Assembly: GCA_023055505.1 (NCBI GenBank)
Contig: JALIRH010000049.1
Span: 3,224,001 to 3,288,000 of the forward strand
From: Callipepla californica brunnescens
Taxonomy: Eukaryota > Chordata > Aves > Galliformes > Odontophoridae
DNA: 64,000 nt
Direction of reading: 5' to 3'
Below the pieces are notes generated by a model. The model was not told the origin of the DNA, did no database searches, and saw nothing but the letters and a program-made list of their open reading frames with translations. Positions 15,001 to 24,081 of the stretch are shown here, one piece after another (positions within the stretch are counted from its first letter, which is position 1; the number at the start of each line of letters is the position of its first letter). The translations under genes were made by a program, and so were the position numbers.

Positions 15001-17673
15001 CCATTGATTCCTATGGGCCCATTGAGTTCTATGGTCCCATTGATTCCTATGGTCCCATTGATTTTTTTGGCCCCTTTGAGTTCTATGGCCACATTGAGTT
15101 CTATGGCCCAATTGATCCCTATGGCCAATTGGGGTTCTATTGCTCCACTGAGTTCTATGGCCCCATTGATCCCTATGGCCCCTTTGATTCCTATGGCCCC
15201 TTTGAGTTCTATGGCCCCGTTGATTCCTATGGTCCCATTGATTCCTATGGTCCCATTGATTTTTTTGGCCCCTTTGAGTTCTATGGCCCCATTGAGCTCT
15301 ATGGCCCAATTGATCCCTATGGCCCCATTGATCCCTATGGCCAATTGGGGTTCTATTTCTCCACTGAGTTCTATGGCCCCATTGATCCCCATGGCCCCCT
15401 TGAGTTATATGGCCCCATTGAGTTATATGGCCCCATGGATTCCTAAGGCCCCACTGATTCCTATGGTCCCATTGATTCCTATGGCCCCATTGAGTTCTAT
15501 GGACCCATGGAGTTCTATGACCTCTTTGATCCCTATGGCCCCATTGATTCCTATGGCCCCATTGATTTTTATGGCCCCATTGATTCCTATGGCCCCACTG
15601 ATTCCTATGGCCCCATTGATTCCTATGGTCCCATTGATCCCTAGGGCCCATTGAGTTCTATGTCCCCTCTGATACCTATGGCCACACTAATTCCTATTGC
15701 CCCATTGATCCCTATGGCCCCTTTGATTCCTATTGCCCCATTGATACATATGGCCCTATTGATCCCTATGGCCCCATTGAGTCCTATGTCCCAATTGATT
15801 TTTTTGGCCCCTTTGAGTTCTATGGCCCCATTGAGTTCTATGTCCCCATTGATCCCAATGGCCCCTTTGAGTTCTATGGCTCCATTGATGTCTATGGCCC
15901 CATTGACTCCTATGGCCCCATTGATTCCTATGGCCCCATTGAGTTCTATGGCCCCATTGAGTTCTATGGCCCAATTGATCCCTGTGGCCCCATTGATCCC
16001 TATAACCCCATTGAGTCCTATGGCCCCATTTATTTTTTTGGCCACTATGAGTTCTATGGCCCCATTGAGTTCTATGGCCCAATTGATCCCTATGGCCCCA
16101 TTGATCCTTATTGCCCCATTGAATTCTATGGCCCCATTGATTCCTATGGCCCCATTGATTCCTATGGCCACTTTGAGATCTATGGTCCCATTGATTCCTA
16201 TGGTCCCATTGATTTTTTTGGCCCCTTTGAGTTCTACGGCCCCATTGAGTTCTATGGCCCAATTGATCCCTATGGCCCCATTGATCCCTATGGCCAATTG
16301 GGGTTCTATTGCTCCACTGAGTTCTATGGCTCCATTGATCCCTATGGCCCCATTGATTCCTATGGCCCCATTGATTCCTATGGCCCCTTTGATTCCTATG
16401 GCCCCGTTGAGTTCTATGGCCCCATTGATTCCAATTGTCCCATTGATCGCTGTGGCACCATTGATCCCTATGGCCCCATTGATTCCTATGGCCCCTTTGA
16501 TTTTTATGGCCCCTTTCAGTTCTATGGCCACATTGATTCCTATGGCCCCGTTGAGTTCTATGGCCCAATTGATCCCTATGGTCCCATTGATCCCTATGGC
16601 CCCATTGATTCCTATGGTCCCATTGATCCCTATGGCCCCCTTGAGTTCTATGGCCCCACTGAGTTATATGGCCCCATTGATCCCTATGGCCCCATTGAGT
16701 TCTATGGCCCCATTGATTTATATGGCCCCATTGATCCCTATGTCCCCCTTGATCCCTATGGCCCCACTGAGTTCTATGGCCCCTTTGAGTTCTATGGCCC
16801 CTTTGATTCCTATGGCCCCATTGATTCCTATGGCCCCGATGATCCCTATGGCCCCGATGATCCCTATGGCTTCATCGATCCCTATGGCCCCATTGATCCC
16901 TATTGCCCCATTGCTTCCAATGGCCCCATTGAGTTCTATGGTCCCATTGATCCCTATGACCCCATTGAGTTCTATAGCTCCATTCATTCCTATAACACCA
17001 TTGATTCCTATGGCCCCATTGATACCTATGGCCCCATTGAGTTCAATGGCTCCATTGATTCCTATGGCCTCATCGATCCTTATGGTCTCATAGATCCCTA
17101 TGGCCCCATCGATTCCTAAGGCACCATTTATCCCTATGGCCGCATTGATTCCTATGGCCCCATTTATCCCTATGGCCGCATTGATCCCTATGGCCCCATT
17201 GATTCCTAAGGCCCCACTGATTCCTATGGCCCCATTGATTCCTATGGCCCCACTGATTCCTATGGCCCCATTGATTCCTATGTCCCCATTGATCCCTGTG
17301 GCCCCCTTGAGTTATATGGCCCCATTGAGTTATATGGCCCCATTGAGTTCTATGGCTCCATTGATTCCTATGGCCCCATTGATTCTTATGGCCCAATTGA
17401 TCCCTGTGGCCCCATTGATCCCTGTGGCCCCATTGATTCCTATGGCCCCATTGATCTCTATGGCCCCACTGATTCGTATGGCCTTACTGATTCTTATGGC
17501 CCCATTGATTCCTATGGTCCCATTGATCCCTATGGCCACTATGAGTTTTATGGCCCCACTGATTCCTATGGTCCCACTTATTGCTTTGCTCCCATTGATC
17601 CCTATGGCCTCTTTGAGTTCTATGGCCCCATGGATCCCTATGGCCCCATTGATCCCTATGGTCACATTGATTC
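1..17673 (+). repeat. 18-bp satellite, block I
   Basis: This is a tandem array of an 18-bp unit, consensus CCCCATTGATYCCTATGG; the window opens inside it. Three monomer types dominate, differing in the middle: GATCCC, GATTCC and GAGTTC. Because 18 is a multiple of three and the unit has no stop in two forward and two reverse frames, open frames of hundreds of codons arise with hexapeptide periods (forward PLIPMA and IDPYGP, reverse GAIGIN and GHRNQW). Frames change only where single-base indels occur. There is no non-repeat domain, intron or start context, so these are not annotated as genes. The strand is C-rich throughout. I do not recognise the family; it is not obviously a 41-bp or 21-bp type bird satellite. 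The block ends where ERV-A is inserted. Confidence 0.97.
4444..16570 (+). repeat. Higher-order repeat blocks in satellite I
   Basis: A 17-bp (one base short) monomer reading CCCTAGGGCCCATTGAG starts the same ordered series of variant monomers six times, with the TAGGGC at 4444, 5343, 10673, 11573, 13140 and 15642. The series includes ACTAATTCC, GATACATATGG, TATGACCGC, TATAACCCC and GATTTTTTTGG variants. Spacings of 899, 900 and 2502 are whole multiples of 18 or one base off. A second marker, TGCCTCATTTATTCCTCAGG (one copy has a G variant), lies at 3169, 4141, 5041, 7130, 10352 and 11270. This shows amplification in units of about 50 monomers followed by shuffling and partial deletion. Confidence 0.85.
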
Positions 17674-18247
17674 TGTCATTGTTTTAGGATTTCTGTACTA
17701 GTATTCCACATCATAACATCATGTATTGCATTAAGAGTTAAAGAGCTAATACTCCAGCTCCATAGATCATTGATAATTCCAGGTATACCTGTCTCAGAAG
17801 AGAAGAAGCACTTCATTACCCAGAGGACTTTACAGTGCTTTGTATTTTTACGTGTTTTCCGCTCAGAGGGAACAGATAAAAACCCTCAGCGGTCACGGGA
17901 CGCTCTCTTTCCTTCGGGATCGTCTCAGCAGTGGGTGCTCGCTGCCGTATCTCCTTCAGCGTTTGCGTAAGGCCTTCGGTTTTTTGGACACTCTCTCATG
18001 CTCATTTTATTTGATTCATTAGCCTCAATTCCAATTATATTGTATTATATTGTGTTATTTTACTTTCTGATATCTTATTTAGTAAATTAGCATTCCTCCT
18101 CAGATCGTTGCCGCTGTTTTTTTTCTAGGCCCATCTCCCTTTTCCCTTTTTCTCTTTTTCTTTCCCTTTTCCTGCGGTGTGGGTCCGTGGGTCCCCCGCA
18201 CCTGTCGTCGCGGAGCCGTGCCGATCCAGCCCGGTGAATCGTTGACA
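17674..18247 (+). repeat. ERV-A 5' LTR
   Basis: A 574-bp LTR beginning TGTCA and ending TTGACA, a short inverted terminal repeat. A TATA-like GATAAAAAC lies near 17875. The same sequence recurs at 23506-24081 and as solo copies at 28509 and 30102. Confidence 0.93.
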
Positions 18248-18254
18248 TTTTTTT

Positions 18255-18279
18255 TGGCGCCCAACTTGCGGCCCGAACC
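18255..18279 (+). other. ERV-A primer binding site, tRNA-Lys type
   Basis: TGGCGCCCAACTTGCGGC and the following bases match the complement of the 3' end of a tRNA-Lys (CUU type) at about 22 of 25 positions, from my memory of that tRNA. It is unusually offset from the LTR end by a run of seven T. The remaining leader to the gag start (18280-18524) has an A-run near 18450 and no recognised feature. Confidence 0.7.
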
Positions 18280-18524
18280 GCCTTAGCCGGGCAGAGACAT
18301 ACTTTTAGAGTGAATCTCTGTCTCTCGCTAGCAAGCTTATCTGTACTGCAGGTACTATACGGCATAACACGACCTTGAAGTCTGGGCGTACTGCCAGTTG
18401 TTCTGGGATATCTGTAAACTTTTATGGGTGTTGCTAACTTGTTATAGTAAAGAAAAAAAAAAAAAAGTTCTCTCATTTTGAACTGCTCTTAAAGGGGCTG
18501 CATTTCATTGTTTTTTCCCTCTTA

Positions 18525-20207
18525 ATGCTCAAAACGTACTGGAACTTGGTTAGGTTTGCCATTCTGTTCCATTGGGTCTGGTCCTTATATGATAAATTAA
18601 AACCAATGATAGAGGCACCTGCCAGATACCAGGGCACCCCAGCTAATGGAACAAACGATAGCATATTAACGAACCATGTGATGTTTGAATGGGTACCCGG
18701 GTTCCCCTCTCAGTTTTTTATGAATTTTCAAGATCACAGCTTAGGGATGGTGTTAATAATTGGGATATTAGTCCTCTTTCATGTAGTAGCACTTTACATC
18801 ATGTGCAGGAAGCTTCTCCCAGAAACAGAGAATGTTGAATGGCAGGGAGAATGGAGAGTTTTAGGAAAGAAATTAGAAGCATGGGGACACCCGGTGTCAT
18901 GGGATTTTTCTCCCAAACAATTGCGGGATCCTGAGGAGCTAGGCCTGTATCTGAGTAAAGGGTGTTGCGGCTCAGAAAGATCTGAGGTGGAACAGCTTAT
19001 TTGGGGCTTGGCTTATGCTTACCGAGGTTTATATACTATTGTGAAGGGAGAGAGTGTCCAAACTGAGGCCCAAACCAAAGAGGAAAACCTCCTGGTCACA
19101 CCTGACCAGCCAAAGGAAGCACCAGTATCAAAGTCAGTTGCCCCTGTGGAAGGCAAGAAATGGAAACGTGTGTCCTCGCGCCTAGAACGCAAAGAAGAGG
19201 TGCCGAAAGAAGAGGAAGATATAGGTGAGGGGGTGGCCACAACCCCCCCACCATCGAGAAAGGCAACAAAGAAAAGTGAGAGACATGGAGAAGAAAGTGA
19301 TGATGAAGGTGAAGAGAAAGTTAAAGTTACGACGTTTCGTCGGCCCATGAAAATGTCTGAGATCCAAGGCTCAAGAAAGGAGTTTGTTCGACGTCCGGAT
19401 GAGAGTATTGTCACTTGGTTGCTTCGGTGTTGGGACAACGGGGCCAACAGTGTGTCCCTTGATAGTAACGAAGCTCGCCGACTAGGAAACATTGCCCGAG
19501 ATCCGGCTGTCGACAGAGGAATCAGCAGGTATATGGATGGAATCGCCAGCCTCTGGCAACAAATGCTAGTAGCTGTGAGGGAAAGATATCCCTACAAGAG
19601 TGGCCTGGCACCTAAAGTGAAAAGGTGGAAAACTATTGAGGAAGGCATCCAGTATTTGAGAGAAACAGCTGTGGCGGAAATGCTGTATGATCCCACCTTT
19701 GATCCTGACGATCGGGACCATGATCCGGAGAAAGTAAGGAGTACACCCGAAATATGTCAGAAGCTTTCAAAGTCAGCACCAGAAAGGTACGCCGGTACAC
19801 TAGTGACAACGTTCAACAGATATGAGGACCAAGACAGAAAACCCCCAGTTTTTGAACTAATTCTTACACTTCAAAACTTCGAACAAAAATTTCCACCGCC
19901 ATACGCGTCCATTTCAGCCATATCAAAGTTAGAAGGACAAATGGAAGATATACTGGGAAAATTATCCCAACTGATTGATAGGGTTGAATCAATTGTAGCT
20001 ATCAGTAGCAGACGCCGTCCTGCTCGAGCAAATGACAGCACTAACTTCATGTCGCGCGCGGCTTTGTGGAGTTACTTACGTGCAAATGGAGAAGATATGA
20101 AGGAATGGCATCAAAAACCCACCCCTGCACTGCGAGCACGGGTGAGAGAATTACAACACAGAGCAACTACCAGCGAAGTTGTTCCTGTCACTACAGGTAA
20201 TGAATAG
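18525..20207 (+). CDS. ERV-A Gag, intact 560 aa
   Basis: Structural polyprotein of the ERV-L-like provirus, open from ATG to a single TAG. Residues about 8-21 and 72-92 are strongly hydrophobic (the second contains GMVLIIGILVLF), suggesting two membrane segments at the N-terminus. They are followed by a conserved block VEWQGEW, an acidic and lysine-rich linker (residues about 215-275), and a capsid-like region starting near RPDESIVTWLLRCWDNGA. No Cys-His zinc knuckle is visible at the C-terminus. ERV-B Gag aligns along nearly the whole length. The start is the first ATG of the frame, about 277 bases after the LTR. The stop is followed in the same frame by pol. Confidence 0.85.
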   Translation: MLKTYWNLVRFAILFHWVWSLYDKLKPMIEAPARYQGTPANGTNDSILTNHVMFEWVPGFPSQFFMNFQDHSLGMVLIIGILVLFHVVALYIMCRKLLPETENVEWQGEWRVLGKKLEAWGHPVSWDFSPKQLRDPEELGLYLSKGCCGSERSEVEQLIWGLAYAYRGLYTIVKGESVQTEAQTKEENLLVTPDQPKEAPVSKSVAPVEGKKWKRVSSRLERKEEVPKEEEDIGEGVATTPPPSRKATKKSERHGEESDDEGEEKVKVTTFRRPMKMSEIQGSRKEFVRRPDESIVTWLLRCWDNGANSVSLDSNEARRLGNIARDPAVDRGISRYMDGIASLWQQMLVAVRERYPYKSGLAPKVKRWKTIEEGIQYLRETAVAEMLYDPTFDPDDRDHDPEKVRSTPEICQKLSKSAPERYAGTLVTTFNRYEDQDRKPPVFELILTLQNFEQKFPPPYASISAISKLEGQMEDILGKLSQLIDRVESIVAISSRRRPARANDSTNFMSRAALWSYLRANGEDMKEWHQKPTPALRARVRELQHRATTSEVVPVTTGNE

Positions 20208-20241
20208 AGGGGCCCTGCCCTCAGCCAGAGGAGGGAGAGGG
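20205..20241 (+). promoter_or_regulatory. Gag-pol UAG junction, possible readthrough signal
   Basis: The gag stop TAG (20205-20207) is the only stop between gag and pol, which share one frame. Directly at the stop a stem can form between GAGGG (20207-20211) and CCCTC (20218-20222). Its loop contains CCCT, complementary to AGGG at 20232-20235 or 20238-20241, allowing a small pseudoknot. Readthrough of a UAG is the known mechanism in gammaretroviruses. Here it is inference; the stem overlaps the stop rather than following a spacer. Confidence 0.45.
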
Positions 20242-22508
20242 ATAATAGAGTGTATTGGACTGTGTGGATTCGGTGGCCTGGCACATCAAACCCACAGAAA
20301 TATGAGGCACTGGTGGATACTGGTGCACAATGTACTCTAATGCCTTCCAGTTATAAAGGGGCAGAATTGATTCATCTCTCTGGAGTGACTGGGGGCTTTC
20401 AGGAATTGTCTGTGCTGGAGGCAGAAATAAGCCTCACGGGTAAAGACTGGCAGAAGCATCCTATAGCGACCGGACAGGGGGCCCCATGCATACTTGGTAT
20501 TGATTACCTCAAAAGGGGATATTTTAAGGATCCCAAAGGGTATCGATGGGCTTTCGGAATAGCTGCTGTGGATGCAGATAATATTAAGCAGCTGTCTGCT
20601 TTGCCTGGCCTGTCAGAAGATCTGTCTGTTGTAGGGTTACTACAAGTGGAGGAGCAACAGGTACCAATTGCTACAAAAACGGTGCACAGACGGCAGTACC
20701 GCACCAACAGGGATTCCTTGCTCCCCATTCATAACCAGATTCGTCAGCTAGAGAGCCAGGGAGTGATCAGCAAAACTCACTCCCTGTTTAACAGCCCCAT
20801 ATGGCCAGTGCGTATATCCAGTGGAGAATGGAGGTTGACGGTAGATTACCGTGGCCTGAATGAAGTCACACCTCCACTGAGTGCTGCTGTGCCGGTCATG
20901 CTTCAACTCCAGTATGAACTGGAGTCAAAAGCAGTCAAGTGGTATGCCACGATTGACATTGCTAACGCCTTCTTTTCAATTCCCTTGGCCACAGAATGCA
21001 GGCCACAGTTTGCCTTCACCTGGAGAGGCGTTCAGTACACCTGGAACCGTTTGCCCCAGGGGTGGAAGCACAGCCCAACCATTTGCCATGGGTTGATCCA
21101 AACTGCATTGGAACAGGGCGGTGCTCCTGAGCACTTACAATACATTGATGACATCATTGTGTGGGGCAATACAGCAGGGGAAGTTTTCGAGAAAGGAGAG
21201 AGAATAATCCAGATCCTCCTGCGAGCTGGCTTCGCTATTAAACGAAGCAAAGTAAAAGGGCCTGCACAGGAAATTCAATTCCTAGGAATAAAGTGGCAAG
21301 ATGGACGTCGTCACATCCCAACAGATGTGATTGACAAAATTAGTGCTATGTCTCCACCCACTAGTAAGACAGAGACCCAAGCTTTTCTGGGTGTAGTGGG
21401 CTTTTGGAGAATGCATGTTCCAAACTACAGCCTCATTGTGAGCCCTCTCTTTCGGGTGACGCGGAAGAAGAATGATTTTGTATGGGGCCCTGAGCAGCAG
21501 CAGGCTTTTGAGCAAATTAAGCAGGAGATAGCCCGTGCCGTGGCCCTGGGGCCAGTGCGGATGGGACAGGATGTAAAGAACATCCTCTACACTGCTGCTG
21601 GAAAGGAAGGTCCCACTTGGAGTTTGTGGCAAAGAGCTTCTGGAGAGACCCGAGGCCGACCCCTTGGTTTCTGGAGTCGAGCATACAGGGGGTCTGAGGA
21701 GCGCTACGCTCCAACTGAGAAGGAGATCTTGGCCGCGTACGAGGGGGTTCGAGCTGCTTCCGAAGTAATCGGTACTGAAGCGCAGCTCCTTCTGGCACCT
21801 CGACTGCCAGTGCTGAATTGGATGTTCAAAGGAAAGGTTCCCTCCACCCATCATGCTACTGATGCCACTTGGAGTAAGTGGATTGCGCTGATTACACAGC
21901 GAGCTCGGATGGGGAACCTCAGTCATCCAGGAATCCTAGAAGTGATCATGGACTGGCCTGAAGGTAAAAAGTTTGGAACAACCCCAGCAGAGGAGGTATC
22001 ACGTGCTAAAGAGGCCCCGCCATACAATGAACTACCGGAAGATGAGAAGAGATACGCCCTGTTCACAGATGGATCGTGTCGCATTGTGGGAAAGCACCGC
22101 AGATGGAAATCTGCAGTGTGGAGCCCCACGCGACAAGTTGCAGAGGCCACTGAAGGAAAAGGAGAGTCAAGCCAATTTGCAGAGGTAAAGGCTGTCCAAC
22201 TGGCCTTAGATATTGCTGAACGTGAGAGGTGGCCAGTGCTTTATCTTTACACTGACTCATGGATGGTGGCAAATGCCTTATGGGGGTGGTTACAGCAGTG
22301 GGAACAAAATGGCTGGCAACGGAGGGGTAAACCTATTTGGGCCGCTGAACTGTGGAAAAATATTGCTGCCCGAATAAAGAATATGGTTGTAAAGGTGCGC
22401 CATGTAGATGCTCATGTTCCTAAAAGCCGGGCAACTGAAGAACAACAGAATAACCATCAGGTAGATCGAGCTGCTAAAGTTAAGATGGCTCATGTAGACT
22501 TGGATTGA
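20208..22508 (+). CDS. ERV-A protease, reverse transcriptase and RNase H
   Basis: Enzymatic part of Pol, with no convincing ATG; the frame is continuous with gag through the UAG. The aspartic protease motif VDTGAQ lies near 20310. RT shows the fingers motif around TVDYRGLN, the first catalytic Asp in IDIANAFFSIP, the LPQGWKHSP motif and the catalytic YIDD (near 21140). RNase H shows TDGS (about 22066), the Glu in AEVKAVQLAL and the Asp in YTDSW. Typical class III (ERV-L-like) arrangement. The frame ends at TGA 22506-22508 where integrase should continue, so this stop is a nonsense change inside pol. All catalytic residues I checked are present. Confidence 0.88.
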   Translation, partial: RGPALSQRRERDNRVYWTVWIRWPGTSNPQKYEALVDTGAQCTLMPSSYKGAELIHLSGVTGGFQELSVLEAEISLTGKDWQKHPIATGQGAPCILGIDYLKRGYFKDPKGYRWAFGIAAVDADNIKQLSALPGLSEDLSVVGLLQVEEQQVPIATKTVHRRQYRTNRDSLLPIHNQIRQLESQGVISKTHSLFNSPIWPVRISSGEWRLTVDYRGLNEVTPPLSAAVPVMLQLQYELESKAVKWYATIDIANAFFSIPLATECRPQFAFTWRGVQYTWNRLPQGWKHSPTICHGLIQTALEQGGAPEHLQYIDDIIVWGNTAGEVFEKGERIIQILLRAGFAIKRSKVKGPAQEIQFLGIKWQDGRRHIPTDVIDKISAMSPPTSKTETQAFLGVVGFWRMHVPNYSLIVSPLFRVTRKKNDFVWGPEQQQAFEQIKQEIARAVALGPVRMGQDVKNILYTAAGKEGPTWSLWQRASGETRGRPLGFWSRAYRGSEERYAPTEKEILAAYEGVRAASEVIGTEAQLLLAPRLPVLNWMFKGKVPSTHHATDATWSKWIALITQRARMGNLSHPGILEVIMDWPEGKKFGTTPAEEVSRAKEAPPYNELPEDEKRYALFTDGSCRIVGKHRRWKSAVWSPTRQVAEATEGKGESSQFAEVKAVQLALDIAERERWPVLYLYTDSWMVANALWGWLQQWEQNGWQRRGKPIWAAELWKNIAARIKNMVVKVRHVDAHVPKSRATEEQQNNHQVDRAAKVKMAHVDLD

Positions 22509-23393
22509 CAACACAAAAGTGAATTATTTTTAGCTCGATGGGCCCATGAGACCTCGGGCCATCAAGGAAGAGATGCAACATATAAGTGGGCTAGAGACCG
22601 AGGGGTGGACTTAACTATGGATGCTATTGCACAGGTTATCCATGACTGTGATACATGTGCCACAATTAAACAAGCCAAGAGGATGAAACCTCTCTGGGGG
22701 GAAGGACGATGGCAAAAGTATAAATATGGGGAGGCGTGGCAGGTTGATTATATCACCTTGCCACGATCTCGCAATGGTAAACATTATGTGCTCACCATGG
22801 TGGAAGCAACTACTGGGTGGCTTGAAACATATGCAGTACCCCATGCTACCGCCCGAAACACCATTCTAGGTCTCGAGAAGCAAGTCCTGTGGCGACATCG
22901 CACTCCAGAAAGAATTGAGTCAGATAATGGGACTCATTTCAAAAATTCTCTTGTAAGTAATTGGGCCAAAGATCATGGCATTGAGTGGATTTATCATATC
23001 CCCTATCACGCACCAGCTTCCGGTAAGATTGAAACATACAATGGGTTGATAAAAACCATGTTCTAAGCAATGGGTAGCAGAACGTTTAAGCACTGGGAGA
23101 AGCATTTGGCCGAAGCCACCTGGTTGGTCAACACTCGAGGATCCATCAGTCGTGATGGTCCTGCCCAATCCAACTCCCTACCTACTGTAGAGGGAGATAA
23201 GGTCCCTGTAGTACATGTAAAGAACATGTTGGGGAAAGCGGTACGGGTCCTTCCAGCTTCTGGGAAGGGCAAAACTCTCCGTGGAACTGTCTTTGCTCAG
23301 GGACCTGGGTCCACTTGGTGGGTGATGCAGAAGAATGGGGATGTTCAGTGTGTACCACAAGGGAATTTGATGTTGGGGGAGTGCAGTCAGTAA
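22509..23393 (+). pseudogene. ERV-A integrase, broken
   Basis: Continuation of pol in the same frame after the TGA at 22506. It carries the His-His-Cys-Cys zinc-binding region (HETSGH, then CDTC) and the three catalytic acidic residues: Asp in WQVDYI, Asp in ESDNGTHF and Glu in GKIETYNG. A second in-frame stop (TAA, 23064-23066) cuts the protein just after the catalytic core. The C-terminal DNA-binding part then runs open to TAA at 23391-23393. With two nonsense stops in one frame, integrase cannot be made intact from this copy. Confidence 0.88.
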
Positions 23394-23505
23394 TTCCATG
23401 TATATACTTGTATATATGTTGTGTGTGTGTGTATCTAATGCATGTTAATCATTGTTTTTCTGTATGTACAAAGAATGATGTAATGATGTGGAATAAGGGG
23501 TGGAA
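23394..23505 (+). other. ERV-A 3' untranslated segment with polypurine tract
   Basis: Short AT-rich stretch after pol with no env. It ends in GAATAAGGGGTGGAA (23491-23505), which abuts the 3' LTR and serves as the plus-strand primer in this class of element. ERV-B has the same tract at 45937-45951. Confidence 0.75.
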
Positions 23506-24081
23506 TGTCATGGTTTTATGATTTTTGGTACTGGTATTCCACATCATAACATCATGTATTGCATTAAGAGTTAAAGAGCTAATACTCCAGCTCCATAGAT
23601 CATTGATGATTCCAGGTATACCTGCCTCAGAAGAGAAGAAGCACTACATTCCCCAGAGGACTTTGCGATGCTCTGTATTTTTACGTGTTTTCCGCTCAGA
23701 GGGAACAGATAAAAACCCTCAGCGGTCACGGGACACTCTCTTTCCTTCGGGATCGACGCAGCAGTGGGTGCTCGCTGCCGTATCGCCTTCAGCGTTAGCG
23801 TAAGGCCTTCAGTTTATCGGACACTCTCTCTTGCTCATTTTATTTGATTCATTAGCCTCAATTCCAATTATATTGTATTATATTGTGTTATTTTACTTTC
23901 TGATATCTTATTTAGTAAATTAGCTTTCCTCCTCAGATCGTTGCCGCTGTTTTGTTTCTAGGCCCATCTCCCTTTTCCCTTTTTCCTTTTTTCCTTTCCC
24001 CTTTCCTGGAGTGTGGGTCCGTGGGTCCCCCGCACCGGTCGTAGCGGAGCCGTGCTGATCCAGCCCGGTAAAACGTTGACA
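23506..24081 (+). repeat. ERV-A 3' LTR
   Basis: 576-bp LTR from TGTCA to TTGACA. It matches the 5' LTR with about 30 differences by eye. Satellite resumes at the next base. Confidence 0.93.

Larger units (their letters stand above)
17674..24081 (+). mobile_element. ERV-A, full-length ERV-L-like provirus
   Basis: The provirus has two LTRs, a Lys-type primer site, gag, pro-RT-RNase H-integrase and a polypurine tract; no env lies between integrase and the 3' LTR. It sits inside the satellite: the five bases before it are GATTC and those after it GATTA, both matching the same point of the 18-bp unit, so this is a target duplication with one later change. RT and RNase H sequence and lack of env point to class III (ERV-L-like) elements common in birds. 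The two LTRs differ at roughly 30 positions by eye (about 5 percent), so it is older than ERV-B and ERV-C. Confidence 0.92.

Noticed and set aside
1..17673. CRISPR-like array
   Set aside because: The repeats are contiguous with no spacers, and the host is a vertebrate.
19019..19492. Reverse-strand frames under ERV-A gag, and likewise under ERV-B and ERV-C gag
   Set aside because: Shadows of the gag reading frame with no domain signal.
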